Below, piece after piece: positions 9,706 to 20,789 of a stretch of DNA of 64,000 bases. Every line of letters starts with the position of its first letter. Position 1 is the first letter of the stretch. Below the pieces are notes generated by a model. The model was not told the origin of the DNA. It saw only the letters and a list, made by a program, of their open reading frames with translations, and searched no databases. The stretch is taken from NCBI RefSeq assembly GCF_000003815.2, contig NC_049982.1, forward strand, positions 28,866,277-28,930,276. The letters are read 5' to 3'. Origin of the DNA: Branchiostoma floridae (Eukaryota; Chordata; Leptocardii; Amphioxiformes; Branchiostomatidae). The position numbers and the translations under genes are program-made.

Positions 9706-10864
9706 AAGTCACGTGCAGGCCAGGCAGACGGGTCGCATAACCCACCCTGTCTGCTTACCATGATTGTCTTTCGAGACAGATGGATGCCAACAGTATTCTA
9801 TACATATAAATGTTGCTCGATTGCTCGGTCGCACTGCGATGAAACTTTACACAGTTTAAGTACTACTTGAAACACATTGAATACTTGTGTTTTTTTTTTT
9901 TTACATGCTGGATTGGGGGTAGGAAATACACGTTTTGGGAAAAAAGTGGTGTTTATTTCACGGGTCTATTTCCAGGTGGAAACAAGATCTCCAATCATGA
10001 TATTCTTAAAAGGATGAAAGCCTACTTCATACTTATCATTTTTATCCGAGGGTATTTTGTTTGAAATTAGGATCACATTGTTTTTAGGGCCGAAAACGTC
10101 AGAAACGAAGCATATACACAGCATGTGTAGTGACCCTCCTTATTATCATTTGGTGTACATCTTGGTTAAAGGATCACGTAGGTTTGAAATTACGGAGCTA
10201 AAAGACAAAGAAAGTAAAGAAACATGGCTTAGAACGCAAGCAGCACACACTGCATGTCAATCAGGCTTTGGAGTCCTTGAGTTACGAGTAGGGAATACAG
10301 GCCTTGGGGGGCATGGGGGCGTTAAGCGATAGGTGGCTTAGGTCTTACGGGAGAGCCCTGAGCACATTAATGCGTACACCACACTTTATTGATAAAAGCA
10401 GACACAGGTCACAGTGTAGGGGCAGCAGTTTGTTATCCACTGTCTGGAGCACTATATTGGAAGGTGAAACCCATCTTTCTCTTTCGAACGCCCTCTTCGT
10501 CGGAGTCCTCAATAGTCAGGTAACCAATTTTATATCAGACCTGTGACGTGAAAACGTTCGATACGGGTGCTCCGGACCGTGTGATAACTTTCCGTACCAC
10601 ACAGGTTCAAAAGTTGTATCACACAGGCTTCCTTCGAGTAAATCGAACTATGTCGAACGGGCCGAATACGGCACGGTTGAAAATTCTAATACCGAATTCG
10701 GACGTTAGAAATGCTGTCGTTACAATCTTTTGTTCGAGGACACAACATTTTCTCAACTTCTGGTGCATTTCGCATCGAAATATGTGTTTTCTCAGGTGGG
10801 TATGACATAGATAAAATACAACACGATGGGACTGGTACCTCGGGTGATACAGAATGCACCGTGT
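9706..10864. other. No gene or repeat recognised
   Basis: A T run lies at about 9891-9902. Open frames of 65-91 codons overlap in several frames, with no splice-site support and no recognisable protein. Confidence 0.4.
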
Positions 10865-10985
10865 TGTATTCTATATTTGCGCCTGGGTGGAGTGAGGAAA
10901 ATCGTATAAAGTGCCTTTCCGGCCCAGGGGCAAAGCGTCCAGCCAGAAATGATGGGAAACGAACCCTTGACCTTTAGATCTAACC
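10865..10985 (-). mobile_element. SINE fragment (minus strand)
   Basis: Contains GCCTGGGTGGAGTGAGGAAA and AAAGTGCCTTTCC, the inverse of the SINE body at 8205, followed by GAACCCTTGACC as the inverse of a degenerate B-box region. Confidence 0.6.
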
Positions 10986-11744
10986 CTAGCCTTGCCACTT
11001 GTCCATTCTGATCCTGTTGACCTTAAAGCAGGTTTTCATCAGTAATATATGAAAACAGACTTAAAATTCAGACCGGACTTTTTTGTCATCCCTGGACCAG
11101 GGGGGGGGGGGGTTCAGGCCATCCACTTCTAAGTCCCAAAACTCTTATAGCAGTAATATAGCAAATAAACGTGAAAAATAAATTGTTACACCCGAAGTTG
11201 GCAATTTTGGCAAGACTGCCTATCAACAAACGGTCACCATGGCAACAAGAAAAAAAGAAAAATTTGCCAAACTTGTTGAATTTGTTGCCAACACTATTTT
11301 AGGAAAACTCACCAACTTTGGTAGCTCTAGCATAAGCTGTTCTGGCGTTATAAGACATCAAAGTTGGCGCAGGCCTCAAAAGCTCCCCCCCCCCCCGTCT
11401 GAATGGGGTCGGTTAAATAGATTCCCATTGACATCCTCAGCCAAACATATATGCTAGTTAAGTGAGATGACGACCTGTAGGTATGGCCAAAGACGCCGTG
11501 CCAACTACTAATAGTGCCTATGTCATGACCTTACAATTCCCCCTACAAATCGTGCTGCATTGGATGTTCCTTTTAATAGTCCTGCTGTGTATAGTTTGAA
11601 TCCCGTAGGTTTAGAAATACGCAGTTGAAAAACAAAGAACGGTAAAGATACAGAACCAGTAGTCTTAATTGTAAAAGGGGCCCTGCCGAGCAATTCACGG
11701 ACTATTTTTGGCACTTTCGGGCGTGCTCCCTACGGCTCCCGGGC
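10986..11744. other. No gene recognised
   Basis: Noncoding-looking sequence with a 13-base G run at about 11100-11112 and a C run near 11386. The open frame at 11239-11457 has no domain or splice support. Confidence 0.4.
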
Positions 11745-11830
11745 GATGGATGGATGGATGGATGGATGGATGGATGGATGGATGGATGGATGGATGGATG
11801 GATGGATGGATGGATGGATGGATGGATGGA
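11745..11830. repeat. (GATG)n tetranucleotide microsatellite
   Basis: Uninterrupted GATG for 86 bp, about 21 copies with no sequence errors, so likely young and length-variable. Confidence 0.97.
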
Positions 11831-13137
11831 CTGGTAGTGATTTCAGGCCTTGGGAGGGGGGTGTCTCGGTTGACGTAAAACCACCGGGGGCTTTTTGGAT
11901 GTCACAGGAGAGCCTTGATTAATTTGTATTGATTTCACCACCGTTTATTGATAAAAGTTGGCATACCCGACGGTTTGCGCTGGGCAAAATCCATATTTTC
12001 CTCCGGACATACTAACTGTTTTTTACTTAGCTTTGGCTTATGGCGGACTTAACCTAAATTCCGACAAAACTAACAGAATTAAATAAACCATGACAGGATT
12101 ATAAGATTTTGGGGCACTATTGACAGGACGTATCTGCTTCCAAGAAGAAGTATTAAGAAGTATTTGCCCTATTTCCAGTTGTGCCTGCCAATAAGAGTTT
12201 CTAGGTACCTTTGACAGGATGTTCTTGTTTATACGGTGTTTTGCACTATCCTATGCCTGTTTTTTTGTGAATAACACCTCGTTATCCTCTTAACGCTAAT
12301 CTTAGAGGATAAGTATGTAAAGTTGGCCAAATAGAAGTCTAATCTACTCTCCCTAGCAAGAATAATTGAGTAGAATGATGAAAAAATAATGTTTCTAAAA
12401 CTATATATAGCCAGAATCGACCCCGCAATCTTTTTTTCTCTTGCTAGCGATCAGTATACCACGTGATTCATTGATCGCACCGATTCTTTGATTTGATGTC
12501 AACCGTTCTGTTCTCCTATTGGAGTATAAAGAAGAGAAATTCCATTGAACGACGATTGTCAAAGGTAGATTACATGGTAGGTTGTACATACATAACAGTT
12601 GAACTACATGTATTGCTAATATCAAGAAAGTTGTACATAACTATGGCTGTGATATATTTCTATCTAAGTATGTACCGCCCCCCCCCCCCCATCCCAAGAG
12701 AAAAAATGGTATGTTTCTATATATATGATGCTGGGAATAGTTCCTCTATTTACCTTTTTGGTGGAAAGATATATGGATTATATTAGACATCAGTATGTAA
12801 ATGTGTAAGAAAATTCTACCTAAAATCTAATATTTCCACAACCATCAAGTTGCATTTTACCTTGCTGCCAAATTTTAACATTTTCTGTCAATTTCTGGCT
12901 AAGTTATGACAGTTTTGCCAAATGATCTAGAAAATAGGAGCTCAGACAGAATTCCGAACGGCTTACTCTACATGAGTTCATTGACACCGTTGCCATGTCT
13001 TTGAATAAAACATATAGGCTCTAGATGGGATCTAGGCAAAAGGAATGGGTAACCATGCCCGTAATGACACTGGGGAAAGGATGTCAATCCGCTGAAGCTT
13101 AAGACTTATCCATGGCAATTTAGCTCTAGAAAGGGAT
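11831..13137. other. No gene recognised
   Basis: AT-rich sequence with a C run near 12679. Open frames at 12401-12625 and 12493-12786 overlap on opposite strands and are not recognisable. A CCAAAATTGCC-like block near 13220 belongs to the repeat pair that follows. Confidence 0.4.
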
Positions 13138-13620
13138 TAGGCCATAGCAAGTAAATTTTACGAATAACATCAGTGCCCCCACCATTATTCGTCTGATTTT
13201 GAAATAAAGAATATTTCCCCCAAAATTGCCAACATTACCGCAACTGTATAAAAATGGGCAAAGATATTGTGCAGTAGCCTTGATTGTACTTGTAGCTATG
13301 AGTAGTATAATATAAATTTAGGCATGGCTGTAGTTGTTGTAGTAAATTTTACGAATGACATCAACGCCCCCATTATTTTTCGCCTGATTTTGAAATTGAA
13401 AAATAATATTTGCTCCAAAATGGCCAACATGACGGAAATGGTACCACAGTGGGGAAAATATCGTGCAGTAGCCATGGTTGTGAGTGAGTAGAAGTGACTA
13501 GTTTGATATACATTTATGCATGATTGTAGATGTTGAAATGAAACTTTGTCGATGGCTTTACACAGAGACACCAATGTGATAACCATCACAGTAGTTGCTA
13601 GCTTGGTAAGTGATACCAGT
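13138..13620. repeat. Two tandem copies of a dispersed repeat
   Basis: The segments at about 13138-13310 and 13335-13600 share GTAAATTTTACGAAT, ACATCA, GCCCCCA, TTGAAAT, GCCAACAT and GTGCAGTAGCC in the same order. Related copies are at 27900-28352 and 29270-29560. Probably the body of a non-autonomous element. Confidence 0.6.
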
Positions 13621-13837
13621 CTACCACACTAGTGTCACTTTGTGCACCTCTTGAATACAGAAATGAAAGACTTGTTGGCTCTGATTTCATATTTTGTCAA
13701 TTCGCATCATAATGCAAAACCTACCATCTTGCTTTTTCCCTCCCTCATTAACTAATGTCTAGAGTATGCATAATGTAGAAAATGACTGGGGACGTACAGG
13801 CTATTAAATATCTAATACCAGACAGAAAAGTTCATGC

Positions 13838-14015
13838 CTGCGTATATGGTTATACATGCGATACAGATACAGAGGCTAGTGTGTTATCCCGAAGGGCGCT
13901 TATACCGGAAATACAGATACAGAAGCTGGTGTGTTACACCGAAGGGCGGTTATACCGGCTATACCAATACGGAGGCTTGTGTGTTTCACCGAATGATGAC
14001 TATGCCGGATATATA
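13838..14015. repeat. Minisatellite of about 50 bp units, first block
   Basis: About three and a half units built from ATACAGATACAGAAGCTGGT, TGTTACACCGAAGGGCGGTT and ATACCGG. The same unit forms the blocks at 18200-18860 and 19831-19960. Open frames here (13782-14105, 13834-14016) are translations of the repeat. Confidence 0.8.
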
Positions 14016-14282
14016 AAAAACGGATACAGACATCAAATTAAAAGTCTGCACAGAGCGTATACACCCTGTGATAGCGTACAGAATTCATGTAGTGAGCATA
14101 CCTAACAACAAAAACCAACAAGGCCTAAAATGCCATGTCAACTACCGTGTCCTCTTTTCAATCCGGCGACAACCCTCGACTTATCTGCTTTTGCAGCAAT
14201 GTTAAAAAATGAGGTAACGTCTGGGAAAAATCCATTCATGCTACTGTCCACATTTACTTAGGCCACGCTGACTTGATTAATA

Positions 14283-14470
14283 ACTATATGGATGATATGC
14301 GCTTGCATATCAACTTTCTTGCGTTCTCAAATAAAGTTTGCGACCATACTCTAGTTATCATTACAAAGAAGCTGTAAAATGAGCAAATATATGCCGTAAA
14401 TATCCAACACAATATCGTAAAACGGATACAGATGTCATTTTATGTCTCTTTTCTATCGTAAAACTTGATT
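14283..14470. repeat. Dispersed repeat copy
   Basis: Has GGATGATATGCGC, TGCATATCAACTTTC, then AAAATGAGCAAATATATGCC and ATATCGTAAAACGGATACAG, matching copies at 401-516, 36848-36960 and 53030-53180. Confidence 0.6.
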
Positions 14471-14724
14471 TTGTCGTATACGTACTGGTAGAATTTATTC
14501 CAACCCACGAGGGAAGTATTCCACAGATAAAGAATTTGTTGCAATTTCGGTATACAATCTTCTGTAAATTCAGTCATTTCATTTTTACAATATTCCCGAC
14601 CACTTTACTACATTTTACAATGAAGACCGCCAATTTTTATTATTTTCTCCATGCTCTCATCAGTTTTACAGTACCTAAGAGATATCATTCATGAGATCAA
14701 ATCAGTAGGCTTATGTACATAGAG

Positions 14725-14895
14725 GGGTGGCGCAATGACTAGAGCATTGGAATCAGTTCATTACTCGCCATGATCCTGCCCCCATGACGGTGGAGTGACG
14801 CCCACCGAGCCTCACGGCTAATCTGTCTAAAGGTGCCAAAAACACCTACGGATTCGGTGCTACCAATGTGTCAACATCTGCACACTTGCCACTGT
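14725..14895 (+). mobile_element. tRNA-derived SINE
   Basis: A box-like TGGCGCAATGACTAGAGC near the start, then the body CATGACGGTGGAGTGACGCC, GAGCCTCACGGCTAATCTGT and GTGTCAACATCTGCAC. Copies in inverse orientation are at 18298-18500, 20262-20490 and 30633-30830. Confidence 0.75.
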
Positions 14896-15660
14896 AAATT
14901 TTTATGTACATACAGCTCTCACCTTTGTTACCCTAAACCCCTCCTCCACTGATGGTAAAGGTAGTTGCAGTTTTGTTGATTTACTGTGCAGGCCTTGGCA
15001 TGCATTGTGCCCCCCCCTCCCAGTCACTTCCTCAAGTGCCTGCTCACTAATCTGTCTACCTCCCCCACAACCGTAAGAGAACATCATGCAAGGACATTGG
15101 GCACACAGCTATACGTAATAGTCCATGTTGGTAGCACCAGACTATATCTTCCTGGTCGTTCCCTGTTCTCTATGGCTTCCAGTCCTTTTCGTTTGTACGG
15201 TCATTGTTAGAGTAGGCTTGACCCCTGTGTGGTATCCAGGCCTCCCTGCTCTCCAGTCTAAATACTTAGAAGTTTCACTAAAGAATGGATGTATGATAAT
15301 TCTAGGTAGAGAGTATGTAATTTATGACAGATCCTCGGATCAACTGCCACTTACTTCCCTAGCCCTGTACATGAGATGCCGTAATTTTCGTTTGAAATTT
15401 GCACTGTCTATATCTAAACCCCCACCCCCCCTCCCCACCGTCTCTAGTCAGTTGTCTCCGAAACGGGAAAGCGTACGTGGCAGACCTAAGAACGGACTTT
15501 GAAGGACAACCATACGCAGTTCAGATGTGTAACGCCCACAAAAAGTACTTTACCTTTTCATTGAAGCGTTATTGAATGAATTTTGATAAATTTGAAGAAA
15601 TGTACTATGTAAGGCTGCAATTTGAACATGTAAGGCTGCAACGGTATGTATGTGTTTGTT
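14896..15660. other. No gene recognised
   Basis: C-rich runs near 15010 and 15420. The plus-strand frame 15125-15502 (125 codons) is hydrophobic at its start but has no recognisable domain, no clear splice sites and several low-complexity stretches. I leave it uncalled. Confidence 0.35.
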
Positions 15661-15929
15661 GCAAGTAAACCAGCCATTTATTCCTATGAAGTAGCAACGT
15701 TGGTTTTATCACCTAGCGTTGCGTCAAAATTTTACTGGGGCTTTTGATCGGTTCTGCTTCTGCTGTATCTGTGGACTTTCCACCTTCTTTTTTTAACTGT
15801 ACCATGTAAACAAACTTTTCCTTTTGTCATTAAAAGCTTTCTTCACTTCCTTACTTTTAACTTCATCCTAGCTCATCTGACTGACTTACTAAGACTCCGG
15901 AGTACGTATTTGGCACTGATCACGCTCTT
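15660..15929 (-). other. Probable 3' UTR of the minus-strand gene
   Basis: Downstream of the stop at 15930-15932 on the minus strand. An AATAAA signal lies at about 15676-15682 in GGAATAAATGG. Inference from position and signal only. Confidence 0.3.
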
Positions 15930-16033
15930 TCAAGTAGTCAGGTCGTCCATGAAGGCTTTCAGTGCTTGTTGACTAATCACAAAATCTGTTTTAGGTCCTC
16001 TATCTTCAGTTTGTTCCATCACCAGGTTCTTGG
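15930..16033 (-). CDS. Candidate terminal exon of an unidentified gene
   Basis: On the minus strand, TTTATTGTTTGTTGCAG (AG at 16035-16034) is a good acceptor. After two bases (phase 1), the exon reads KNLVMEQTEDRGPKTD and on to KAFMDDLTT and a stop, about 34 residues. The composition looks like real protein: charged, helical, no low complexity. A phase-1 join to the block at 16417-16634 is possible using CGTG|GTTTAG as a weak donor, which would give a continuous helix-rich C-terminus. I do not recognise the family. Transcript data would decide it. Confidence 0.4.
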
Positions 16034-16416
16034 CTGCAACAAACAATAAACTGTTATAATGCATTTATTTGTTTATTTATTGCGCACTTCACACAAAGAA
16101 AAAAAACGATATAAAAACGGCAGTCAAATAGAGACATAACAGTGCAAGAAAATCTAAAAGCTGTAAAAGTTTCTAATACTAAGGCTTCCAATTAATAGCT
16201 TATTACAATGTATAGATAAATTTTTAGAAATATCAAAATCAATAAAAGAAACAATATTATGAAAACTCATTACAATAAACAACTAACCATACCTTAGGTA
16301 ATAATGTATGGATATAAGTAGTTATAGGCTTCCATTACAAAATAAGGAAGTGTTATAAGCCAAATTTAAAAAACATAACGTTATTTGTAAAAATAACATT
16401 AGTGTGAATCTTGAAC

Positions 16417-16634
16417 TTAGGTAAAGAGGGACTCATTTTTTATGTCTTCTTCAAATTCTAAACCACGGTACCTATGTACATAATAGTTAAGTGCAGTTGT
16501 TAAGTGCCAGGAAGTCGTGTGACTATTGACTGTGAACCTAATATTGATCCCATCCATGTACTGTTCAACAAGGCGGCGTACTTGTTCCAGGATAGGGTAC
16601 TTCTCCAGGGCTACCTTTATCATCAGATGTGTAA
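16417..16634 (-). CDS. Candidate penultimate or alternative terminal exon, same gene
   Basis: The acceptor CCCCTGGTTCAG (AG at 16636-16635) leads into a phase-1 frame reading THLMIKVALEKYPILEQVRR and on to TSWHLTTALNYYVHRYRG, then FEEDIKNESLFT and TAA. If it is terminal, it makes about 71 residues. If spliced at the weak donor after YVHRYR it could join 16033. Charged and aromatic residues are spaced as in a folded helical protein. An AATAAA-rich stretch on the minus strand near 16080 could serve as a 3' end. Function not recognised. Confidence 0.4.
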
Positions 16635-16639
16635 CTGAA

Positions 16640-17255
16640 CCAGGGGTCTAGCCAGCGTCCGTTTTCCCGTCAATTGATGGAAATTTGCTGCGTCTGATGG
16701 AAAAATTTGAAAACCAATCAGTCAACCTTGACGGACAAAAGTCCTTGGTGGAAGCTACAGGCGGCTTGGGGACGCCGTCCACGGCCGTAAAAGCCACACA
16801 CTGTTTGTTTTGCCATTCTTATGATTGTTGGCTATGTGTGTCGGCGCCCTTTCGCATACGATAATCTCATTAAAACCCGTTTTTCAAGGTCTCAGTTCAG
16901 TCCTTCTAATTAATTTTCGTGGTTTTCGCGATGATTGTAATTGGCTGACGGAAAAAAATTGGCTAAAGCCCTGAACTGAACCGTAGGCTTTTTTCTTTGA
17001 ATGAGTTGAGACAGGATGCTTGTGTCTTGGAGGCATCCCACACAACCATGCGCGCCACGATTCTGAATGTATACATGTCACTTGATGTCTGCGTTTACGT
17101 CAATAATTTCAACCTTGATGCGTTCCCTTTTGAATTCTACAGTAAAAACAACCCGTATCTCCGGAACTGGTTATGCCTGTGGTACTGAAACGTTTGTTGC
17201 TGTTAAGCTTGTCATGACAATATTTTTGAAAGGCGGTCATCCAGCTTAGCTAACA
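16640..17255. other. No gene recognised
   Basis: Contains GATGGAAA repeats near 16675-16705 (AATTGATGGAAATTTG and GTCTGATGGAAAAATTTG). Overlapping open frames on both strands show nothing recognisable. It would be intron of the minus-strand gene if that gene continues upstream. Confidence 0.35.
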
Positions 17256-17531
17256 TCCAAAATGTTTCTCCCACGGGGAAGATTAGTTTCCCACGGGAAC
17301 GCTCTAAGCTGACCAATGAGGCGAGATGTTGCAAGAGATACGCATGCGTCAGGGCGTCGAGATCCCACCGCTGTGAGCCAAGTGAGCTGATTGGACGAGG
17401 CTCTCTAGTCTTCGCGTGGTACTTAACAACGGTAGCCGATGTGTCTACCTACCATTTTCACTTGCTGTGAGGCAAGGAAGGCTGAGAGTTGAGCAGAGCC
17501 AAAAGCTTCAGCGCCGAGCCCGACGAGAACC
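17256..17531 (+). promoter_or_regulatory. Putative TATA-less promoter and 5' UTR of the receptor gene
   Basis: Upstream of the receptor ATG are a CCAAT box (17313-17317), an NRF1-like CGCATGCG palindrome (17341-17348) and an inverted CCAAT (ATTGG, 17390-17394). A direct pair of TTTCYCCACGGG-like motifs lies near 17262-17298. No TATA box is seen. GC content rises sharply compared with the flanks, as in a CpG-type promoter. Confidence 0.45.
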
Positions 17532-17721
17532 ATGCGCCCGGTCAACACCACTGAGAGAAGCGACCCCGTCTTCCCTACGTTTGGGGAGGCCTTCCTGTAC
17601 GACAACTCTACGGTGGGTACGGCGCCTCCACCCGACAACAACTCGACGTACAGCCCCTATTTTACCATACCACAGGTGGAGCTGGCACTCGTGTCTGCGG
17701 TCTACGCGCTCATCTTTGTCG
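17532..17721 (+). CDS. Rhodopsin-family peptide GPCR, exon 1 (N-terminus and start of TM1)
   Basis: ATG at 17532 has A at -3 (GAACCATGC). The exon encodes 63 residues plus one base and ends at TCG|GTACGT (phase 1). The extracellular N-terminus carries three N-glycosylation sequons: N5-T-T, N25-S-T and N37-S-T. From about residue 48 a hydrophobic segment begins (ELALVSAVYALIFV), the outer half of TM1. Joined to exon 2 at 37806, the split codon becomes GTC (Val64) and TM1 reads on as VGVVGNLLVGVVV with no break, which strongly supports the pairing. There is no signal peptide, as usual for this class. The intron is 20,084 bp and packed with repeats. Confidence 0.8.
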
Positions 17722-17824
17722 GTACGTACGATGAACTTTGAACAGCTCTTGTAGCTAGATGTGTATAGGTTATGTGTGGGAGTTCCTTCAGTGTAGATTA
17801 TTTGTAACTTGTATGTCTTTAATT

Positions 17825-18110
17825 AGGAGGGATGTTTCTGTGGCTCAACTGGTAGCAGCCTCACATTTGAGCTCCTGCTTTCAGTTAACTGTGCGTATGT
17901 GGGAGACCACGGTTCGATTCAGGGATGGGAATCTCGGTTGGGGTTGCACCCTTATTTTCGAAAGGGACAAAAAATGGAGATACAGTGTTCAAGGAGGTGC
18001 TTCGAGGACGTTTGAGGGCTGGCACCCTGTAAAACATACCCTGCTAGAGAAATAGCACGGAAAAATGTTGCTCCGTGTGTCGCTAGGCACTAAAAGGGTA
18101 TGAGTGAACT
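17825..18110 (+). mobile_element. tRNA-derived SINE with intact A and B boxes
   Basis: A box TGGCTCAACTGG at 17841-17852 and B box GGTTCGATTCA at 17911-17921, about 58 bp apart, form a tRNA-like RNA polymerase III head. The body continues with TTCAAGGAGGTGCTTCGAGG and GGCACTAAAAGGG. The same body without a head occurs three times in the 2.7-5.8 kb array. It lies in intron 1 of the receptor. Confidence 0.75.
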
Positions 18111-18199
18111 TTTACTCGTACTAGTTGTACGGATTTGTTAGGATTTGTGACCAGCTGCTGCCGCGCCGCTTGTCTGCATGTAAATCTGATATGCTACGT

Positions 18200-18860
18200 C
18201 GAATTGCAGTTATAACGTTACCGGCCATACAGATACAGAGGCTCTTGTGTTAATGTTACGCCCGCCGAAAGGCAGCTATACCAACAACAAAAAATACGGG
18301 TCTTAGTGGCAAATGTACCGATGTTGACACACTGGCGCACCAAACCCGTCTGTAGGTGTTTTGGGCACCTTTAGACAGATTAGCCGTGAGGCTCGGTGGG
18401 CGTCACTCCACCGTCATGGGGGCAGGGGCATGGCGAGTATCGATCTCAGGACCTACTGATTCTGATTCCAACGCTTTAGTCATTGCGCCACACAGACACC
18501 CTATACAGATATACCAACTACACTGTATACAGATAGTTATCAGATACAGATACAAAAGCTGGTTTGGTTGCTTCAAATTGCAGTTATAACGTTTCCGGCC
18601 ATACAGATGCAGAAGCTGGTGTATTACTACGAAGAGCAGTTATACCGGTCATATAGGTACAGATTGAGAAGCTTGTCTATTACGCCGAAGGGCAGCTATA
18701 CCGGCCATTCAGATACAGAAGCTGGTGTATTACGCCGAAGGGTAGTTATTCCGGCCATACAGATACAGAAGCTGGTATGTTACTCCGAATAGCAGTTATA
18801 CCGACCATACAGATACAGAAGCTGGTGTATTACGCCAGCTTCTGTGTATTACTGGTGTAT
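18200..18860. repeat. Minisatellite of about 50 bp units, second block
   Basis: Repeats of CCATACAGATACAGAAGCTG, GTGTATTACGCCGAAGG and CAGTTATACCGG. A SINE sits inside at 18298-18500. The block ends in a 10-bp hairpin CAGAAGCTGG/CCAGCTTCTG (18816-18844), immediately before the reverse-transcriptase fragment. Open frames at 18356 and 18568 are repeat translations. Confidence 0.8.
18298..18500 (-). mobile_element. SINE (minus strand) inside the minisatellite
   Basis: Inverse copy of the 14725 SINE: TCTTAGTGGCAAATGT, GATTAGCCGTGAGGCTCGGT, CACTCCACCGTCATGGGGGC and, at the head end, CATTGCGCCACACAG. Confidence 0.75.
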
Positions 18861-19798
18861 TACGTATCAACCTAAGACGCCTCAATGCTGTCACCAAAGT
18901 TCAGAAAGTTGTAGCCAACGACCTCCAATATGCAGATGACTGTAAACTTGTAGCCCACCGGGCACCAGACTTACAAGCCAGCCTTGATTTGTTCAACTCA
19001 GCATACAAACTCCTTGGCCTGACTACAAATAAGTCAAAGACCAAGGTCATGATCCAGCCAGCTCCTGGTCAACCACCACCAGTAGTCAGCTTTCACCTGG
19101 ACGGAGTGCGTCTGGAGTGTGTCAAACATTTCCCTTATCTTGGCAGTACCCTTAATAACAGAGGAAACATTGATGATGAAATCTCACATAGGCAAGGAAG
19201 CGCATGTGCAGCCTTTGCAAATTTAAGGGTGAGGGTCTTTGACAACAAAAACCTTAAGACGGCAACAAAGCTCCAAGTGTATAAAGCCACAGTGCTTCCA
19301 ACACTACTTTATGGGTGTGAGTCTTGGGTTACTTACCGACGGCATATTAAGACTCTTGAACAGTTTCACCAGCGCTCACTACGACGTATTCTGAACATTT
19401 CCTGGACAGACTACCGTACTAACACTAGTGTGCTAGCTGAGGCTGGCTCCTGTAGCATAGAGGCACTTATTATGCGTAGCCAACTACGATGGACCGGGCA
19501 CTGTGTTCGAATGCCAGATAGCCGTCTTCCCAAACAGATTCTGTTTGGCCAACTGGATCAAGGGACATGCCCAAGGGGTGGACAGAGAAAGAGATATAAG
19601 GACACTCTGAAACATTACCTGAAGAAGGGACATGTTGACCCAACAAGCCTTGAGAAACTATGTTCTGACCGTAATGCTTGGCGGCAGCTGACCAACACCA
19701 CCGTGACAACCTTCGAGACCGAGAGGGTAGCAGCCGTCGAGGCGAAGAGAAAGGCGAGGAAGGCCCGTCAAAGTAGAACTGCAACTGTAGACATGTAG
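18860..19798 (+). pseudogene. 5'-truncated non-LTR retrotransposon reverse transcriptase
   Basis: The frame is open from about 18860, although the first usual start codon lies well inside it. It encodes the end of the RT palm, including the catalytic YADD box (18929-18940), then NKSKTKVM, the HFPYLGSTLNNRG thumb-entry motif, LPTLLYGCESW, and the C-terminal LRWTGHCVRMPDSRLPKQI region, with stop at 19796-19798. Palm motifs A and B, the endonuclease and any first ORF are missing, so it cannot move itself. The C-terminal part has no stops or frameshifts and is probably a fairly young insertion. The exact clade (RTE, CR1 or jockey-like) is not settled by eye. It sits between two blocks of one minisatellite. 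Confidence 0.85.
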
Positions 19799-19830
19799 AC
19801 TTGCCATACTCGTGAGAGTGGCCGTCCATC

Positions 19831-19960
19831 ACATTACGCCGAAGGGTCGTTATTACGGCTATACAGGCACAAAAGCTGTTTTTTACGCCGAAGGGCAGTT
19901 ATAAATGCTATACAGATACAAAAGCTGGTGTGTTACGCCAAATGGCCGTTATACTAGAAA
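19831..19960. repeat. Minisatellite, third block after the RT insertion
   Basis: About two and a half units (ATTACGCCGAAGGG, GTTATAAATGCTATACAGAT, ACAAAAGCTGGTGTGTTACG). It resumes within 35 bp of the RT stop codon, so the retroelement split a once continuous array. Confidence 0.75.
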
Positions 19961-20261
19961 GATACGTTGCCTCTACAACATTTACACAATATCTTATTTT
20001 AGAGTTTACTAAGCTTACTAAACGAATTCACATTCTTTTATTTGAGTACTTCAGATTTTCAGAAGAAGAAAAAAAATCTAAGACATCACAGTGTTCCCAA
20101 TTCTTTTATTTTCAATATTTTTTTGCTATCAGTCACAAGCTAAAAGTAGTATAATGTACGTTTAGCGTAGGAAAGACATAAAAATAGAAACAACCATTCT
20201 TGGTCTGCACATATATATATATATGAAAAATCTGTACAATGCTATTGTACATGGCGCTCCC
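19961..20261. other. No gene recognised
   Basis: AT-rich intronic sequence with a short (AT)n run at about 20209-20224. Confidence 0.4.
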
Positions 20262-20490
20262 TGGCGGGAGACCAATGTGCAGATGTTACACATTGCCACA
20301 CCAAATCCGTAGTGTATTTTTGGCACACAATTAGACAGATTAGCCTCGACTCGGTGGGCGTCACTCCACCGTCAAGGAAAGTCGTGTAAAGTGCCTTTCC
20401 CAAGGGCAAAACGTCGGGGCATGGTGGGTATCGAACTCGGGACCTTTAAATTTCGAGCCGACCGCTCTACCAGTTACGCCACACTAACGC
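20262..20490 (-). mobile_element. Full-length SINE (minus strand)
   Basis: Combines the inverse of the 14725-type body (CTCGGTGGGCGTCACTCCAC) with the inverse of the 8205-type body (AAAGTCGTGTAAAGTGCC). It ends in an inverse tRNA-like head (TATCGAACTCGGGACC, ACCGCTCTACCAG). It shows that the two shorter forms belong to one SINE family. Confidence 0.8.
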
Positions 20491-20789
20491 CACTATTTTA
20501 CACGCATAGAGACTATTTTTAGTAATTTTGTGACAGCAGTTATGATAGACCGATATTCAACCTATGAACTGAATGTCAACCACTGTGCGAAACTTGTTGC
20601 GCTTGAATTGATAATGTAATTGCCGTGCACAGAAATAGAGGCAACAGGTGTCTCCATTATGAAATTACTATTACATTGTTATTTGATTACCAGTATATAT
20701 GGATGACATCCGCGAGCGCATCAATTTTCAGCCATTTCCAAAAGAAAACAATCACAAACACTGTAAATTGTACAAAGCAAATATAGGTG

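Noticed and set aside
17841-17921. Genuine tRNA gene with A and B boxes
   Set aside because: No cloverleaf can be drawn beyond the boxes, and the sequence runs into a SINE body present elsewhere in the window.
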